Source: Ustilaginoidea virens
Lineage: Eukaryota > Ascomycota > Sordariomycetes > Hypocreales > Clavicipitaceae
Assembly (NCBI RefSeq): GCF_000687475.1
Contig: NC_057320.1
Span: 682,001-746,000, forward strand
DNA: 64,000 nt
Reading direction: 5' to 3'
Shown: in pieces, positions 20,352 through 32,300 of the stretch
Layout of the letters: each line of letters begins with the position of its first letter
Position numbering within the stretch: position 1 is the first letter of the stretch
Translations under genes and position numbers: made by a program
Notes under the pieces: generated by a model
Told to the model about the DNA's origin: nothing
The model's input: the letters and a program-made list of their open reading frames with translations, nothing else
Database searches by the model: none

Positions 20352-22401
20352 TTAGCCAAATATAGGCCCGCCTAGCCGTACGGCGATGCTCTTGTTCTGG
20401 GTGTAGTTGGCCAGAGCAGCCTCGCCGAGCTCGCGGCCAATACCAGACTCCTTGTAGCCGCCAAAGGGTCTGTCGGTGCAAGAGCCGGTTAGCGCTGTTG
20501 CCAAATGGGGAGGGGGGGGGGGGGGCGGTTGCGTAGCTTCCAGCCTTTTTGCATGCCTGGTGCCTTTTGGTCCCGGGATGAGGAGTGTTCCAAAACTTAC
20601 AGTTGGTGTGAGAGCAGGTTGTAGCCTTTTTGGACGAGGAGGGGGGGGGGGGGGAGAAATGCGTTAGTAGAGCCTCGCGTTTGATATTTGATACGGAGGA
20701 AAGCGGGGGAAAGAATGAAAAAAGGAGCAGAGCAGAGCAGAGCAGAGCAGAGCAGAGCAGAGCAGAGGGAGGGTAGGATGGAAAGAGGAATGGCAAGAAA
20801 TGAAATCATCGTCACGCGGCGTCAGCAAACTCACAGTTGACCCAGACTGTCCCGGCCTTTAGGGCGCGGCTCACGCGAATGCTCGTGTTGAGGTCTCTGG
20901 TGTGGATGGCGGCCGCGAGGCCGTAGTTTGACTGGTTGCCCAGCTTGATGACCTCGGCCTCGTCCTTGAACTTGGCAATGGCGCAGACGGGGCCGAAAAT
21001 CTCCTCCTGCATAATCTTCATGTCTGGGCGCACGTTGGAGAAGACGGTGGGCTGGATAAAGTAGCCCTTGTCGCCGTGGCGCCCGCCGCCGACTTCGACC
21101 GTGGCGCCCTCCTCCTTGCCGGACTTGATGTAGCCCATGATGCGGTCGTACTGCACCTGGCTGATCTGGGGCCCCTGGAAGGTGTCCTGGGCGAACGGGT
21201 CGCCGACCTTGTTCTGCAGGGCGCGCTTCTTGAAGGCCTCGAGGAACTTGTCGTAGATGCCCTCCTGGACAAAGATGCGGGAGCCGGCGCAGCAGCACTG
21301 GCCGTGGTTGAAGTAGATGCCAAAGTTGACCCACGAGATGGCCTGCTCGATGTCGGCGTCGTTGAAGACAATGTTGGGCGACTTGCCGCCCAGCTCCAGG
21401 GTCACCTTTTTCAGGTTGGAGGACGCGGCAGCCTTCATGATGGTGCGCCCGACAAGGGTGGAGCCGGTAAAGGCAATCTTGTCAACGTCCATGTGGGAGG
21501 CGATGGCGGCGCCGGCGACTCTGCCGAAACCGGACAGTAGGTTGAAGACTCCGGCAGGGAAGCCGGCTTCCTTGACCAGGGTGGCAAAGACCAGAGCCGA
21601 GAGCGGCGTCTGCTCCGCAGTCTTCATGACGATGGTGTTGCCCGTGGCCAGGGCGGGACCAACCTTCCAGGCAAGCATGAGGAGGGGGAAGTTCCAGGGA
21701 ATGATTTGGCCGCAAACACCAAGCTACAGGGGCCGTTTCCAAGAGCCATTTCCACACGGTCAGTTTTCTGCGGCCCCCAACAACGTACGTCTTGTCTTGG
21801 CGGGCAATTCCAGCCGTCTCGGGACACACTCGGGGGCGGGGGGGAACGCTCACCGGCTCCGGGCGGGTATAATGGAACATGTCGGGGGCAATGTCAATGG
21901 TCTTGCCCTCAATCTTGTCGGCCCAGCCGCCGTAGTATCGGATGCAGGCAGCGACGGCGCCAACGTCACCCTTGGCCATGGTGATGGACTTGCCATTGTC
22001 GAGCGACTCGACGGCGGCGAGGAGGTCGAGGTTCTTTTCCACGAGGTCGGCGAGCTTGATCATCATGTTGCCCCTCTGCTGGGGCGTGACGTCCTTCCAC
22101 GTGGTTTCAAAGGCCTTGCGAGCTGCGGCGACAGCGACGTCGACATCTTTCTCGGTGGCTTCGCAGACAGAGGTGATGACCTCCTCGGTGGTTGGATTGA
22201 CAACCTCGAACTTTTTCTTGTCGACACCCTCAACCCACTCGTTGTTGATGAAGCTGTCATGCGAGGGGCGGTAAGCCTTCCGCGCAAGTCCTCTGACGTC
22301 TCGTGGAAACCACGGTCTTGCCAAAGTCAACAAACTCACAGGCCAATGGGTTGTTGGTAGGCACCCGTGAGGGGGGTCTTGAGCTCGACGGTTAAGCCCA
22401 T
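20352..22401 (-). CDS. NAD(P)+-dependent aldehyde dehydrogenase (fungal AldA/ALDH class 1-2 type)
   Basis: Five exons (22401-22340, 22253-21854, 21723-20835, 20625-20601 and 20469-20352) join in frame to exactly 498 codons (497 aa). Starts [20 protein letters not shown] and ends [13 protein letters not shown]. The ALDH catalytic set is present: cofactor motif FTGSTLVG (residues about 239-246), general-base Glu264 in LELGGKSPN, and nucleophile Cys about 298 in [12 protein letters not shown]. The closing block is [15 protein letters not shown]. It oxidises aldehydes to acids, for example acetaldehyde to acetate; subcellular targeting is not evident. The 25-nt fourth exon (YNLLSHQ) restores the usual WVNCYN..HQ.PFGGYK segment and would be missed by simple ORF calling. 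A 20-nt poly-G run and an (AGCAG)n repeat lie in or near the flanking introns. Confidence 0.93.
20725..20766. repeat. (AGCAG)n microsatellite in ALDH intron 3
   Basis: About eight AGCAG units within the ALDH intron 20626-20834. Poly-G runs lie at about 20639-20655 in the same intron and at about 20511-20525 in the next. Confidence 0.85.
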
Positions 22402-24472
22402 GGCGGATGTTTTCGAGCAGCGCAACCGGCCTTGATTTTTTCAGGGGAATGGACGAGGACGAGGACGCGGACGAGGACGAGGAAAGAAGCCGTTCGGTTC
22501 GGAGTGTGGGAGGGAGGGACTGGATTGGGCTGGTCGTAGGAGAGCGAGGCGAGGGAAGGGAACTCCAGTCGTCAACTAGAAATAGCGCGGCCCAGCTATG
22601 TATGTATGTACTGTACCTGCCACGTTCGGCGAGTTCAGTGCGGGGTGACGACTGGACCCCCCCATATGGCATATGGCCACCCGGGCCTAGCATCTCCAAC
22701 CGCTCCGCCCGCTGTGGTCTGGTCAACTGACAATGTGGCGTGGTGGGGTGGCGCCAGCTTCCCGTGACGGCTGGGAGGCTGGGACCAGACAGAGCTGGTC
22801 TGGTGGCAATGACGGCGCGATTGACAGTCATCAGCAGGGATTAACAGTGTGTGATTGACAAAGATTGAATTTAATTTAACACGATGACCCCGCACGGAGA
22901 CTCTCTCCACCTCCAGTCCGCACCCAATACCCAATGCAGCGAGCAGCGAGCAGCGAGCAGCGTGCCGCGAGCGCACTTTGAAGCCGTCATGCATTCTCCT
23001 CCGTCGGTCCCCGCAACGAGCAAAGTCCTGACCGAGTCTTGACGGGACGACAGGTGGATTCTGAAGTCGGGACACACACCCACGTCTCTCCGAGGGGGCT
23101 GTTTGCCTGCAGCAAAGCAATAAAGTGGTCCTGGGGCCAATACTGCCTCGTCCCATCATCCATGTCCGTATGGTACTGTATGTACTGCGGTGCAACCAAC
23201 GCTTCTTGGACGGCAAGGCTCGGCTCTACGGATTAGTCGCTCCGGGAACACCAGTTGACGCTTGCCGCGCATTTGTTTCATGCCTGTTGCACGAACCTGG
23301 CCTCCCTTTTCCTTGCACCACGAGACTTGGCGTTGTGAATCTTGACATCTTGACATCTTGACTCGAGCGGATCAATTCGCCATCCCTCGGGCCATGTCCC
23401 CATAGTACCCCCGCCGTTGTTGGACGAAGAAAGGCAAAGTGCAATCCATGCCCGTCGGGCAAGCTTGGACGTCTGAACCGCCGCACATGTCGTCAAGTTG
23501 GTTTGAAAGAAGCCGTCGCAGGCCATGCCTATTCAAGTTACGGAGCACATGTCGATTGGTCAGCCGTCACGGAATTCTTCAATACCTGCTTAGTGGCTCG
23601 CGAAACGCACAAAGGAGACGCTATATATATCTTCTCAGCAAAATGCCTCGTACAGAATTAGTATCAAGCCGAATACTCCTGCTGCCCTCAAACAAGTCTG
23701 GTCTATGTGTGGCGATGCACTCGTTCCTTCGGCCTAAACTTCAGGCAAAGTAGCGACCGCCAGACACCACCGTATGTATCAGGCGGATTTTCATTCTTCC
23801 TTTGATACTCCAACCCAGAACACCATGTCGAGGCTCATGTAAGCTCCGCTCATGGGTTAGCTTGCTTAATCGCCCATCAGCATACGCTGCTTTACCAGGA
23901 AGTAGCTGCTCTCGGCCGCCGTTGATCAGTCTAGGACTCTATCGATACAGCGCCGGGTGATGATAGTAATTATTGATTGCTGAATGCAATGCCAAGAAGC
24001 ATAGCCCTGCAGGCCCTGCAGATGACTATGGTCATGCCGCCAGGGAGCGCCGCGTCTTTCCGGAGCGATAAATTTGTAAGCTCTTCTTGCGTAAAAACAA
24101 CTGGCAATAATGTGTCATCCGTATTGAGGCCGCACTGTGCTCTATCGAGATCTGGACAGAAACCGCGCCCAGATATTCCAAATACTTTGGCGTTGAAGCA
24201 TCGATGCCAGTCTCAAGCTGCGGTAGTGGTCACGTGACAGCAGCGCGGCTCTCTCAAGAGGCCAACGCCCGGCTCATGGCCCCATCATGTGACAGGTGGA
24301 AAACTCGGGGCCGTGATGACGTCCAGCCTTGCACCCCCGGGCCCCCAGCAACCCCTATGTCACTTCAACCTCCAGCCGGTATCCAGTGCAGAGATGCTGT
24401 GCCCAGCATCACCCCGTCTTCTGAACGTCCCCATCCCTCCTTGAGGGCTTATCCCGCTTTCCCAGCTCAAAC
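22402..24472. other. Intergenic region, divergent promoters of ALDH and RGP1
   Basis: No convincing gene. The part from 22402 to about 23400 is GC-rich; 23500-24200 is closer to 50% GC with TATATATA at about 23620-23630. Short ORFs on both strands lack protein-like composition. Confidence 0.55.
24230..24238. promoter_or_regulatory. CACGTG (E-box/Cbf1-type) site upstream of RGP1
   Basis: The sequence GTCACGTGAC is a perfect palindrome 235 bp upstream of the RGP1 ATG. CACGTGAC is the core bound by fungal bHLH factors of the Cbf1 type. Function is inferred only from the motif. Confidence 0.4.
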
Positions 24473-27028
24473 ATGCCTCCCGAAAACCTCGACAATGTCC
24501 GCGTCTTTGTTCAATGGCGCGACCAGACTGTCTTCGCTGGCGAGGAACTAAAGTGTACGGTAACCTTCAAAAACATCGCGCCGTCCCCAAGTCAGCAAAC
24601 GCAACAACAATCGCAGCTCCAGCAGAAGCTCCATGGCGAGCGTCAGCGGTTGACGGTGCCCCTGCAATCTCGGGCCAAAAAAGGCAACGTCGGATTGACT
24701 TCGCTCCCGTCACCAACGCCTACAAGGGGTCATCACAGGTCGGCCTTATCCCTCAGTGTTTCTACGACAAGCTCGCACAGCCGCTCTGGATCGGTTCAAT
24801 GGCCCCAGAAAGTCGGTACTGGAGGCGATTGGAAACCGGCTCATCGACATCAACGATCACTATCCATCGTATCCATCGGATCGACCAAGACTCTGGAGGA
24901 ACATGGTCCGCGCAGCGACACCACGTCGAGGCCGCCCCGACCAAATAGAGGCCATAATCGTGCGGCAAGCTTGCAGATCCCACCACAGGGCGCATCTTCG
25001 CCTAGTCCAGGACCCCGATCAGGTATGTGCACGACTCCCCTCGCGCCTTTCATCTTGGCACAACAGATCGCTAAGACCGAGACAGCGCCGTTCTTTGCTC
25101 GGCAAACAAGCACCCCCCTGTTCAACGAATCATACCCGCCCAACAGATTTGGCCGTCACGCGGGCGCCTCGACTGTACCAAACACACCAGGACTTGAGGG
25201 TCAGAGAAGGTTGCCCAAGTCGCCACCGAGCCCTCAACTGCTGGACTTTAGTTTTCTAGCTTCCGACGTAGCCGAAGCCGAACAAGTGTACAACAACTTG
25301 GGCTCGAGTCAAACTGATGGGCTCCCCAACCCTAGGAGGGAAAGTACTGCCGATAACCATAATCTCAACGTGCGATCGAAAGAACAGTCGTCAAGCTTAA
25401 CCGAGCGGCCTGCACCTCGAATCCTGGCTAGCAATACGGCACCCGGGGGCACACCACGAAGCAGCGGGGAGTTTTACTCCATAAGTAACAACTCGTCCGA
25501 AACCCTCGTGTCCGAGTATGTAGCTCAGCCGTTGATGCGGAGCAATGGAGGGCCACCTCACCTGAGGCGTAGTTCCGGCATGGCCTTTGCGCCGCAAAAG
25601 AACACTCCAGAATCGTTGATGATGGGCTATGCTCAGATTCAGGGATCCTTCACCCTGGATGGTTCGTTGGTCAGCTTGGGACCTTTTGAGCAGGTCAAGA
25701 AGAAGGCTGTCGTGAGCGGCCGAGGAGGTGGCGTCATTGGTGTCAAACCCGCCAAGCGGGACACTGGTCTACTAAGAGGGTTGGGCTGGGGGAAAATCGG
25801 CTACTCTCTGGGAGACTTACTCGGCGGTGGAGAGCTGAGCACGATCAAGGAGATACGCAGTGCGGCCAGTTCGAAATCCATTCCCTTGCTTAGCACGCCG
25901 CAGTCTATTCTCTTTGTGGACCTGCAGTTGGCGGCCGGCGAAAGTCGATCTTACGAATACACCTTTCGCCTGCCAAAGGGGCTACCTCCAACCCATAAAG
26001 GGAAGACCATCAAGATTTCGTACAGCCTCATCATCGGCACGCAGCGAGCTGGTGGCGCCAAGGAGCAACAAGTTCGTTCTGTCGACATACCCTTTAGGGT
26101 CTTGGGGAGCGTGAACAGTCATGGCGATATCCTCGGACATGACCTCATGAACCCATATGTTATGCTGCGGGATATGGCGGAAGTCAAGAGCCTAGGGAAG
26201 CCCAAGAAGGCACACAGATCAAAGGCGTCTTTTGGCCCACCGACGACCATGAATGAGTTTCTGAGCTACGTTGATGACCTCGCGACGAGACCTCGCAGCT
26301 CCCCGGGTGCCGCGTTGCTGTCGCCAACAGAGCCGGACTCGTCGAGGAGACCATCCAGTTACGAGGAGGCTGCCACAACAGCGAAAGAAGCGGTACATTT
26401 AGCCATTATGAGAAGCAACGTGGCCGGCGACGGACAGCAAAGCGCCAACCGGTTTGAGATTGCCCGGAACGGGCAGCGCGTCGGCGTGGTAATGCTTACT
26501 CGGCCTGCTTTTAGGCTGGGGGAGGTGGTGACCATGGCTGTCGACTTTACCGGCGCAGACATTCCTTGCTACGCGGTGCATGCGACTCTAGAGACGACGG
26601 AGAAGGTGGACGCCTCATTGGCGGTGAGGTCGGAGACGAGCCTGCAGCGCGTCACGAGGAAAGTCTACGTCACGTCCTCCGAGGCCACCATGTTCTCGCG
26701 CCGAATCGTCTTCACGCCGACGATTCCTATTTCCGCCACTCCCGAGTTCGTCACGAGCGGAGTCCACCTCGAGTGGAAGATACGCGTCGAGTTTGTGGTT
26801 CCCTACCAGGGCTCCGGCAGTTCCAAAAGCGGCGATTTGCCGGTCCCGCACCCACTGCTGGAGCAAATCTCGGAAGACGAGAAAGGCGGGCTCGTGCTCG
26901 TGGCCATGGAGACGCTGGCCTGCGAGAGTTTTGACGTGTCGGTGCCGCTGCGCGTCTATGGTGCGGTAGGCAACGGATTGGAGAGGTTGGAAAGAGACGA
27001 GGCTTCGGAAGAGGGACTGCCGGTGTAG
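24473..27028 (+). CDS. RGP1: RGP1-family subunit of the Ric1-Rgp1 GEF complex
   Basis: An intronless 851-aa frame from ATG 24473 (MPPENLDNVRVFVQWRDQTV). The start region (FVQWRDQTVFAGEELKCTVTF) and the second half (LLSTPQSILFVDLQLAAGES.., YEYTFRLPKGLPPTHKGKTI, KISYSLIIGTQR) have the arrestin-like beta-sandwich sequence of the Rgp1 family. In yeast, Rgp1 with Ric1 is the nucleotide-exchange factor for the Golgi Rab Ypt6. Residues about 45-440 are a Ser/Pro/Thr-rich disordered insert typical of filamentous fungi. Stop TAG at 27026-27028. No membrane segment or signal peptide. A candidate intron near 25024 was rejected because it would shift the frame. Confidence 0.85.
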   Translation: MPPENLDNVRVFVQWRDQTVFAGEELKCTVTFKNIAPSPSQQTQQQSQLQQKLHGERQRLTVPLQSRAKKGNVGLTSLPSPTPTRGHHRSALSLSVSTTSSHSRSGSVQWPQKVGTGGDWKPAHRHQRSLSIVSIGSTKTLEEHGPRSDTTSRPPRPNRGHNRAASLQIPPQGASSPSPGPRSGMCTTPLAPFILAQQIAKTETAPFFARQTSTPLFNESYPPNRFGRHAGASTVPNTPGLEGQRRLPKSPPSPQLLDFSFLASDVAEAEQVYNNLGSSQTDGLPNPRRESTADNHNLNVRSKEQSSSLTERPAPRILASNTAPGGTPRSSGEFYSISNNSSETLVSEYVAQPLMRSNGGPPHLRRSSGMAFAPQKNTPESLMMGYAQIQGSFTLDGSLVSLGPFEQVKKKAVVSGRGGGVIGVKPAKRDTGLLRGLGWGKIGYSLGDLLGGGELSTIKEIRSAASSKSIPLLSTPQSILFVDLQLAAGESRSYEYTFRLPKGLPPTHKGKTIKISYSLIIGTQRAGGAKEQQVRSVDIPFRVLGSVNSHGDILGHDLMNPYVMLRDMAEVKSLGKPKKAHRSKASFGPPTTMNEFLSYVDDLATRPRSSPGAALLSPTEPDSSRRPSSYEEAATTAKEAVHLAIMRSNVAGDGQQSANRFEIARNGQRVGVVMLTRPAFRLGEVVTMAVDFTGADIPCYAVHATLETTEKVDASLAVRSETSLQRVTRKVYVTSSEATMFSRRIVFTPTIPISATPEFVTSGVHLEWKIRVEFVVPYQGSGSSKSGDLPVPHPLLEQISEDEKGGLVLVAMETLACESFDVSVPLRVYGAVGNGLERLERDEASEEGLPV

Positions 27029-27260
27029 ATGGGTGGCCGTGGCCATGTAGCACCTCTCATCATTCTCACGTCTTTGGATAGCGGGTGTTTTGGCGTGGAA
27101 GAGATGGTGGGTGGTGGGCACAATACATGCATGCGTGCCAGGCTAGGCGATGCCGCATGACGTGGGTTGGTTGCATGCTCGCTCAATCGTTTAGCACTTC
27201 GGCGTCGCGGAAACTTGGCGCTCTGGATCACAGGGCCGGTCCTTGGTCTGAGAGCCATCA

Positions 27261-27293
<33 letters not shown>

Positions 27294-29364
27294 GCGTCGG
27301 CAGCGAGAGCGGTGGTTATGCTTGGGGATACTCGTCTCGAGGAGTGCTTGGTGGGATTCATGGCCCAGCATAATGATTGGGGGGGGTCCCCTTGGCAGGG
27401 AAGAAAGGTTGACGTGCTCCATGTACTCCATGCACTTGTAAATGATGATCATTTGAGCCTCAGTAGGAGCACGAGCGAGACCGCAACTCATCGTTACGTG
27501 ATGCTGTGAGCGGTGCAGTGCGCGCTCCGGTGGATGGAACGGACTGGACTGAGAGGCGCTACGGAGCGCTACTCCGTAGAGCAGCGTCTAAGCTGCCTCG
27601 CCTCCTGCCTCGCCTCCTGGCTCGTCTCCTTTGGGGTTTCTTGTCGGCAGCCCCCAGCCGGGGACCGGGCCCTACAAGTCCTGGGCCGCTGGACGTTGTC
27701 TCGGAGCTACGGAGTGCGCAGTCCTTTCCAAGCTGCACGGGCTCCGGGGTACTCGGTACGCTCACGATGGTTGGGTGGAAATGTCAAGGCCCCAGGGACA
27801 TTATATTGTGGCTGGGTGCGTGTCAACTCAACTTTTAGCGTAAAGCTAATTGGAAGTTGACGGGGCGAATGTCGCGCCCGCCCAACGGTGCCCGCTGCCA
27901 CCCGGACCTCGCCGGTTTTTATTTTATTGCATGCTCATATCTGCAGAGCACAAGAGGACAGACTACGGACTACGGAGGACGGCGGACACGGAGGGCTTGC
28001 AGGTACGGAGTGCGGGGCGACGGAGCAGGTGGACTGTTGAGCTCGATTGAAGCAGACAAGCTGGCACAATGTGGCGTGGCGACCAACAAACAAAGTCCAT
28101 GTCAGCCCCACTTGGGCCAATTACGGCTGGTAACCCAGCAACAGGGGCAACAGCAGCACAGCACAGCACAGCAAGCACCAGACTGCTGGGGCTGGACCCA
28201 ACCAACGGCGCGCGCCTGCGAACGCCTGCTCATGTCCGCCCACCTTGTAATTTTAGTAACTGGACTGGTTCTGGTCGGCAGAGAGACTGGAGGAGACTGG
28301 AGCTTTTGCGAGCTGTTGAGCGTCTGCGCTGGGCCCGACGGGTCGAGTCTCCAGTTCCAGTTCCAGTTTCCAGTTGGGCAAGTTCCCCTATTCTCCCCCC
28401 ACGTCGCCTTCCTCCTGCACGTCGGTTTTTTCCCCCCCCCCCCGCGGAAGGAGCTCTGGAGTCTGCAAGCAGCAAAACGGCTCCAGGCACAGTGCCCTTC
28501 ACCCTCCGTCCCCCCCCCCCCCCCCCCCCCTTCTTTGCCTCCTGGGAATTCTGGTGCGGGAACGCGGCCGGACCCTTGGACGGAGGGATCATCTGCTATC
28601 AAACCGTGGCTGCGGCGCACTGCAGGGAAGCCCTCGGGTACATGCAGCCAGCAGCAGCAGCCAGCAGCAGCAGCCAGCAGCAGCAGCCAGCAGCAGCAGC
28701 AGCACTAATCCAGCCGTCGTATCAATCTTACTTGGGCTGTGACCAAAACAAATCGAGCCGAACCTGCTGCAGGTCTGCTGCAGGTCAACGAACTCTGCGT
28801 CTTGAGGTGCCTCGCTTTTTTCTCTCCCCTTCCCTCTCTCTCGCTCCCTCTCTCTTTCCCCTCTGTTTTTTCTGCAAAAGTCAGACTGCACTCTACCTCT
28901 TTCTTTCATTCGCTGTCATCACGTCATCTCGCCGTCGCGGCTCCCACAGTCATTTGTAAGTTGGATTTATTGCTGTTTTGGTCGTCATCACCTTGAAACA
29001 AACTAACCCGAGGAACCACACACTGTTGCAGGAATCCCTTCTCGTCTCTGGTGGTCTCGCCGGTTTTTCTTCTTATACATCGTCCTTCTGCAGACTCGTA
29101 AACCGAGGCTGCGGCCTGTAATGATATCTCTCCTTACCAGCATTAATCAGTACAGAGCATTTTTCTGTCGAGCTTCCTTTTGATCGCGAGTCGTCCGTGC
29201 TGGTCCCGCACAATTCCTTGTTCCCCCCCCTCGTTTGCCCGAGTTCGAGCCCGCCAGACATCGTGCCGTCGCCGGTTCTTTCGATGAGACCCCTGAACCC
29301 TGCTATTACAAAACGTCCAGCTGTGCGTGTGCGGGTGACTCTTTGAGGAGTCAATGGCGAAGAG
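27029..29364. other. Intergenic region with probable 5' UTR intron of the WD40 gene
   Basis: Contains a (GACGCA)n repeat (27261-27292), poly-C runs (about 28431-28443, 28511-28530) and a CAG-rich run (28646-28703). Immediately upstream of the WD40 ORF a strong intron signature (28956-29031: GTAAGT, branch AACTAAC, TTGCAG) suggests a spliced 5' UTR. No protein-coding gene is supported. Confidence 0.55.
28956..29031 (+). other. Probable 5' UTR intron of the WD40 gene
   Basis: Donor GTAAGTTG, branch-point AACTAAC 23 nt before the acceptor, and acceptor TTGCAG give a 76-nt intron ending 333 nt before the WD40 ATG. Confidence 0.6.
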
Positions 29365-32300
29365 ATGGCTGCGACTGTTACTCCCTCCCACAACCGGCTG
29401 AAGCTTACACCCTCCAACTCACCGTTTCTATCCCGCCCGCCCAGATCCCCAATGCGCGGCCGGGCCATGCATGAATCCCGGCTCTCGTTGAAACGAGTCG
29501 TCGGTACCACCTGCCGTTCACCAACTGGACTCGGCACAGTAAACTCCTCCTTTGCCTATCTTGCAGGCGGCGCCGTTGTCGTGGTTGACGTGCAAGACCA
29601 ACTATACTCTCAGCGATTCTATAGGGCTCGGCCAACCGCTGTGCCTGCGTACTCTGTATCAACTACTCAGAATGCCCCCTCGACGCCAATGGCAGCGACA
29701 CCAAAGGCCAACGACAGTCGGAATCGAGTCGCCGCCAACTATCGCGACTCGCCTTATAGCCCCCTGGAGTGGACCGACTCGCCAAGTGGTTCCAGAACCT
29801 GGACAAGTCGGGAGAGGATCAAGGCTGCTACGTGTCTGGCCTTGAGCCGTGATGGACGCTATCTGGCAGTAGGCGAGACTGGCTATGCGCCTCGGGTTCT
29901 AATCTTCAGTCTGTTGGATGCTTCATCTGATATACCGCTCGTGTCAATCAGCGAGCACGCCTTTGGCGTTACGGCCGTTGCCTGGTCAGACGATTCCAAA
30001 TATCTCGCATCCTTGGGCGCTGCCAACGATGGATTTCTCTTTGTTTGGAAAATTGATGCAAAAACCGGAGCCGCAAAACTCTTCCAGCAAAACAGGTGTA
30101 CGTCATATGTCAAGGACATGGTCTGGATGGGCAGCAGTTTGATAACACTAGGCGTAAGGCACGTCAAGGTGTGGAAGATTGAGGATGGGTCTAGTACATC
30201 TCCCACGAAACCCAAGCTATGGGCCGATGCGACGTCTTCTTCGCCCACCTCCTTGAAACCTTTGCCTGGAAGGAACATGCTTCTGGGTCACTTGCTGGAA
30301 GCGACTTTCAGTTGCGCGGCCGTTGATGGCAACAGACTTATACTATGCACGGAATCTGGAGACGTTTGTATCCTCGACGACGACGATAGGCAGATGAGGT
30401 TAACAAGGGTGATGAACCTGGAGTTTTGCATCACGGCCATCACGATTCGTGGAAACACGGCCTACGTCGGGGGAAGAGACGGCCAGTTTGCAACGTTGGA
30501 TGTCGAAGGCGTCATGGGCGGGTGTGCGACCAGTTTGCTTACGATTAATCAAGCCTCAGCTGGCGTTGTCGCTCTTGGCTTCTTGGCCGAAAACCTTGTG
30601 ACGATAGACTCGAACCAGTCTATTGATATTTGGAATTCCGACTATCTCCCTGGACAGCAAGCAGACGCGCTGGCCCATATTCCAATTCCCGGGCATGGAG
30701 AACCCATCATGGGCGTGCATGCCTTGCATCGACCGAACAAGGTAAACGCCTCGTTTTTGACGTGGTCAGCCTCGGGGAATGTTACATTTTGGGACTTGGA
30801 TGGACGGATCAAGTTGTCATTTGACGTGCCCATGGAGAATATGGAGCCCGAGAATGAGCTGGTGTTGATCAATCAGCTTACCTGCGCTCGAGCAACGAAG
30901 AGCGCAAAGTTGCTCGTCGCAGCCGACCGTCAAGGAATCGTCCGCGTCCTCGATGTAGACTCCAATACTTGTGTAATGGACACCAAAGCACACTCTTCTG
31001 AATGCCTATGCATCAGCATATTCGAAGAAGAGTCCAGTTTTCTGATGGCGTGCTGTGGCAGAGACCGTACAGCCCAGTTGTTCCACCGCAACTCTAGCGG
31101 CAAAATCGAGCACTTTCAGACTTTGGAGTTTGCAGCCAAAGTAGTTCAGGTTCTCATCCCAACAGACAACAGGATACTCACTTGCTCTCTAGATCGCACC
31201 TTGCAGATTCACGATATTGTATCTCGGGAGGGAGAATCAGACATCATTGCGGCTATTCCAAACAAGGTTATTTCGTTGAAAGCATCACCAACGTCCATGG
31301 CCGTGGCTCCCGGCAACGGAAGTATTTTCGTGTCCCTGTTGGATCGGTCTGTCTGCCAGTATGATCTACTGACAGGCAGGCAAACGTATTCCTTCAAATG
31401 CACGGACGAAGGCGGAGCGGAATCTGCAGTTCTTGAATCGCTATACGTCGGCCAGTGGCCTCTTAAAGACATGGACTTCTTGCTTGGCTCGTCCAACACG
31501 GACAAGTCTGTGCGGGTTTACGATGCAAACTCTGGCACGTTCCTGGACAGGGAATGGGGCCATACAGAAGCAATCAACGGGGTGACCTTGCTCGAGGATG
31601 ACGATGGCAGCAGGAAAGTTGTTAGCGTTGGATCTGATGGAACCATCATGATTTGGGCGCTTGATCTGAACGATCCTTCACCGAGTTCGATGATTAGGGA
31701 TCCGTCGCCTGTGAAGGAGATGTCCAACTACGCACGACCAACTCTTCGAAAGGTGCTTTCCAAGGCGGAGTTGGCTGAGTTCCAGCGCCCGTCAATCTCC
31801 CCGGCGGGTCGCCGCTCACCCCCTCGAACCTTGCGTCGGCGAACATCTCGTCTGACGCTCGGGGCGGCCTCTACCGCTCAGCGGACCCCGACAGGGAACC
31901 TGGCGACGAGCTCAAGTGAGAGTGCCATCAATGAGGATACGCCGTCGCGACGAAGACCATCGGAGCCCAATAGAGGCGACAGTCCACCTGCGAGCCCAAA
32001 GTCGAGAGTCAGTAGAACTCCCTCCATGCCAGCTCTGCCTGCCGTCGCGAAGAAGAAAAACTCGTCTCCAAACCTCAGAGGATTTGGCTCCTTGAATATG
32101 GCCACGGAACAAGCTTGCCGCACCCTGCGAGCGTACAGGAAGAAGCTTTCTTCTGCCGAGCCCATCACTGCCGAAGGCCTGGCCGAACTGGACCAGGAAT
32201 TGCGTCTCACCGCCGCAGCGCTTGGTGATCGCGCGATAAGAAGCAAAGCTATGAACGAAACGGTCCTCAGTGGATTGTTGGACCAGTACTCGGAAAGACT

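Noticed and set aside
21482..22831. 449-aa minus frame joining ALDH exon 2 to upstream and downstream sequence
   Set aside because: Reads through introns at both ends; the spliced model gives a standard-length ALDH.
25024..25067. Possible 44-nt intron in RGP1
   Set aside because: Good donor and acceptor, but 44 nt is not a multiple of three and splicing would break the frame that continues correctly to the C-terminus.
27857..28959. Overlapping 283-aa and 296-aa plus frames with poly-Gln/Ala
   Set aside because: Driven by CAG and poly-C repeats upstream of the WD40 gene; no homology seen.
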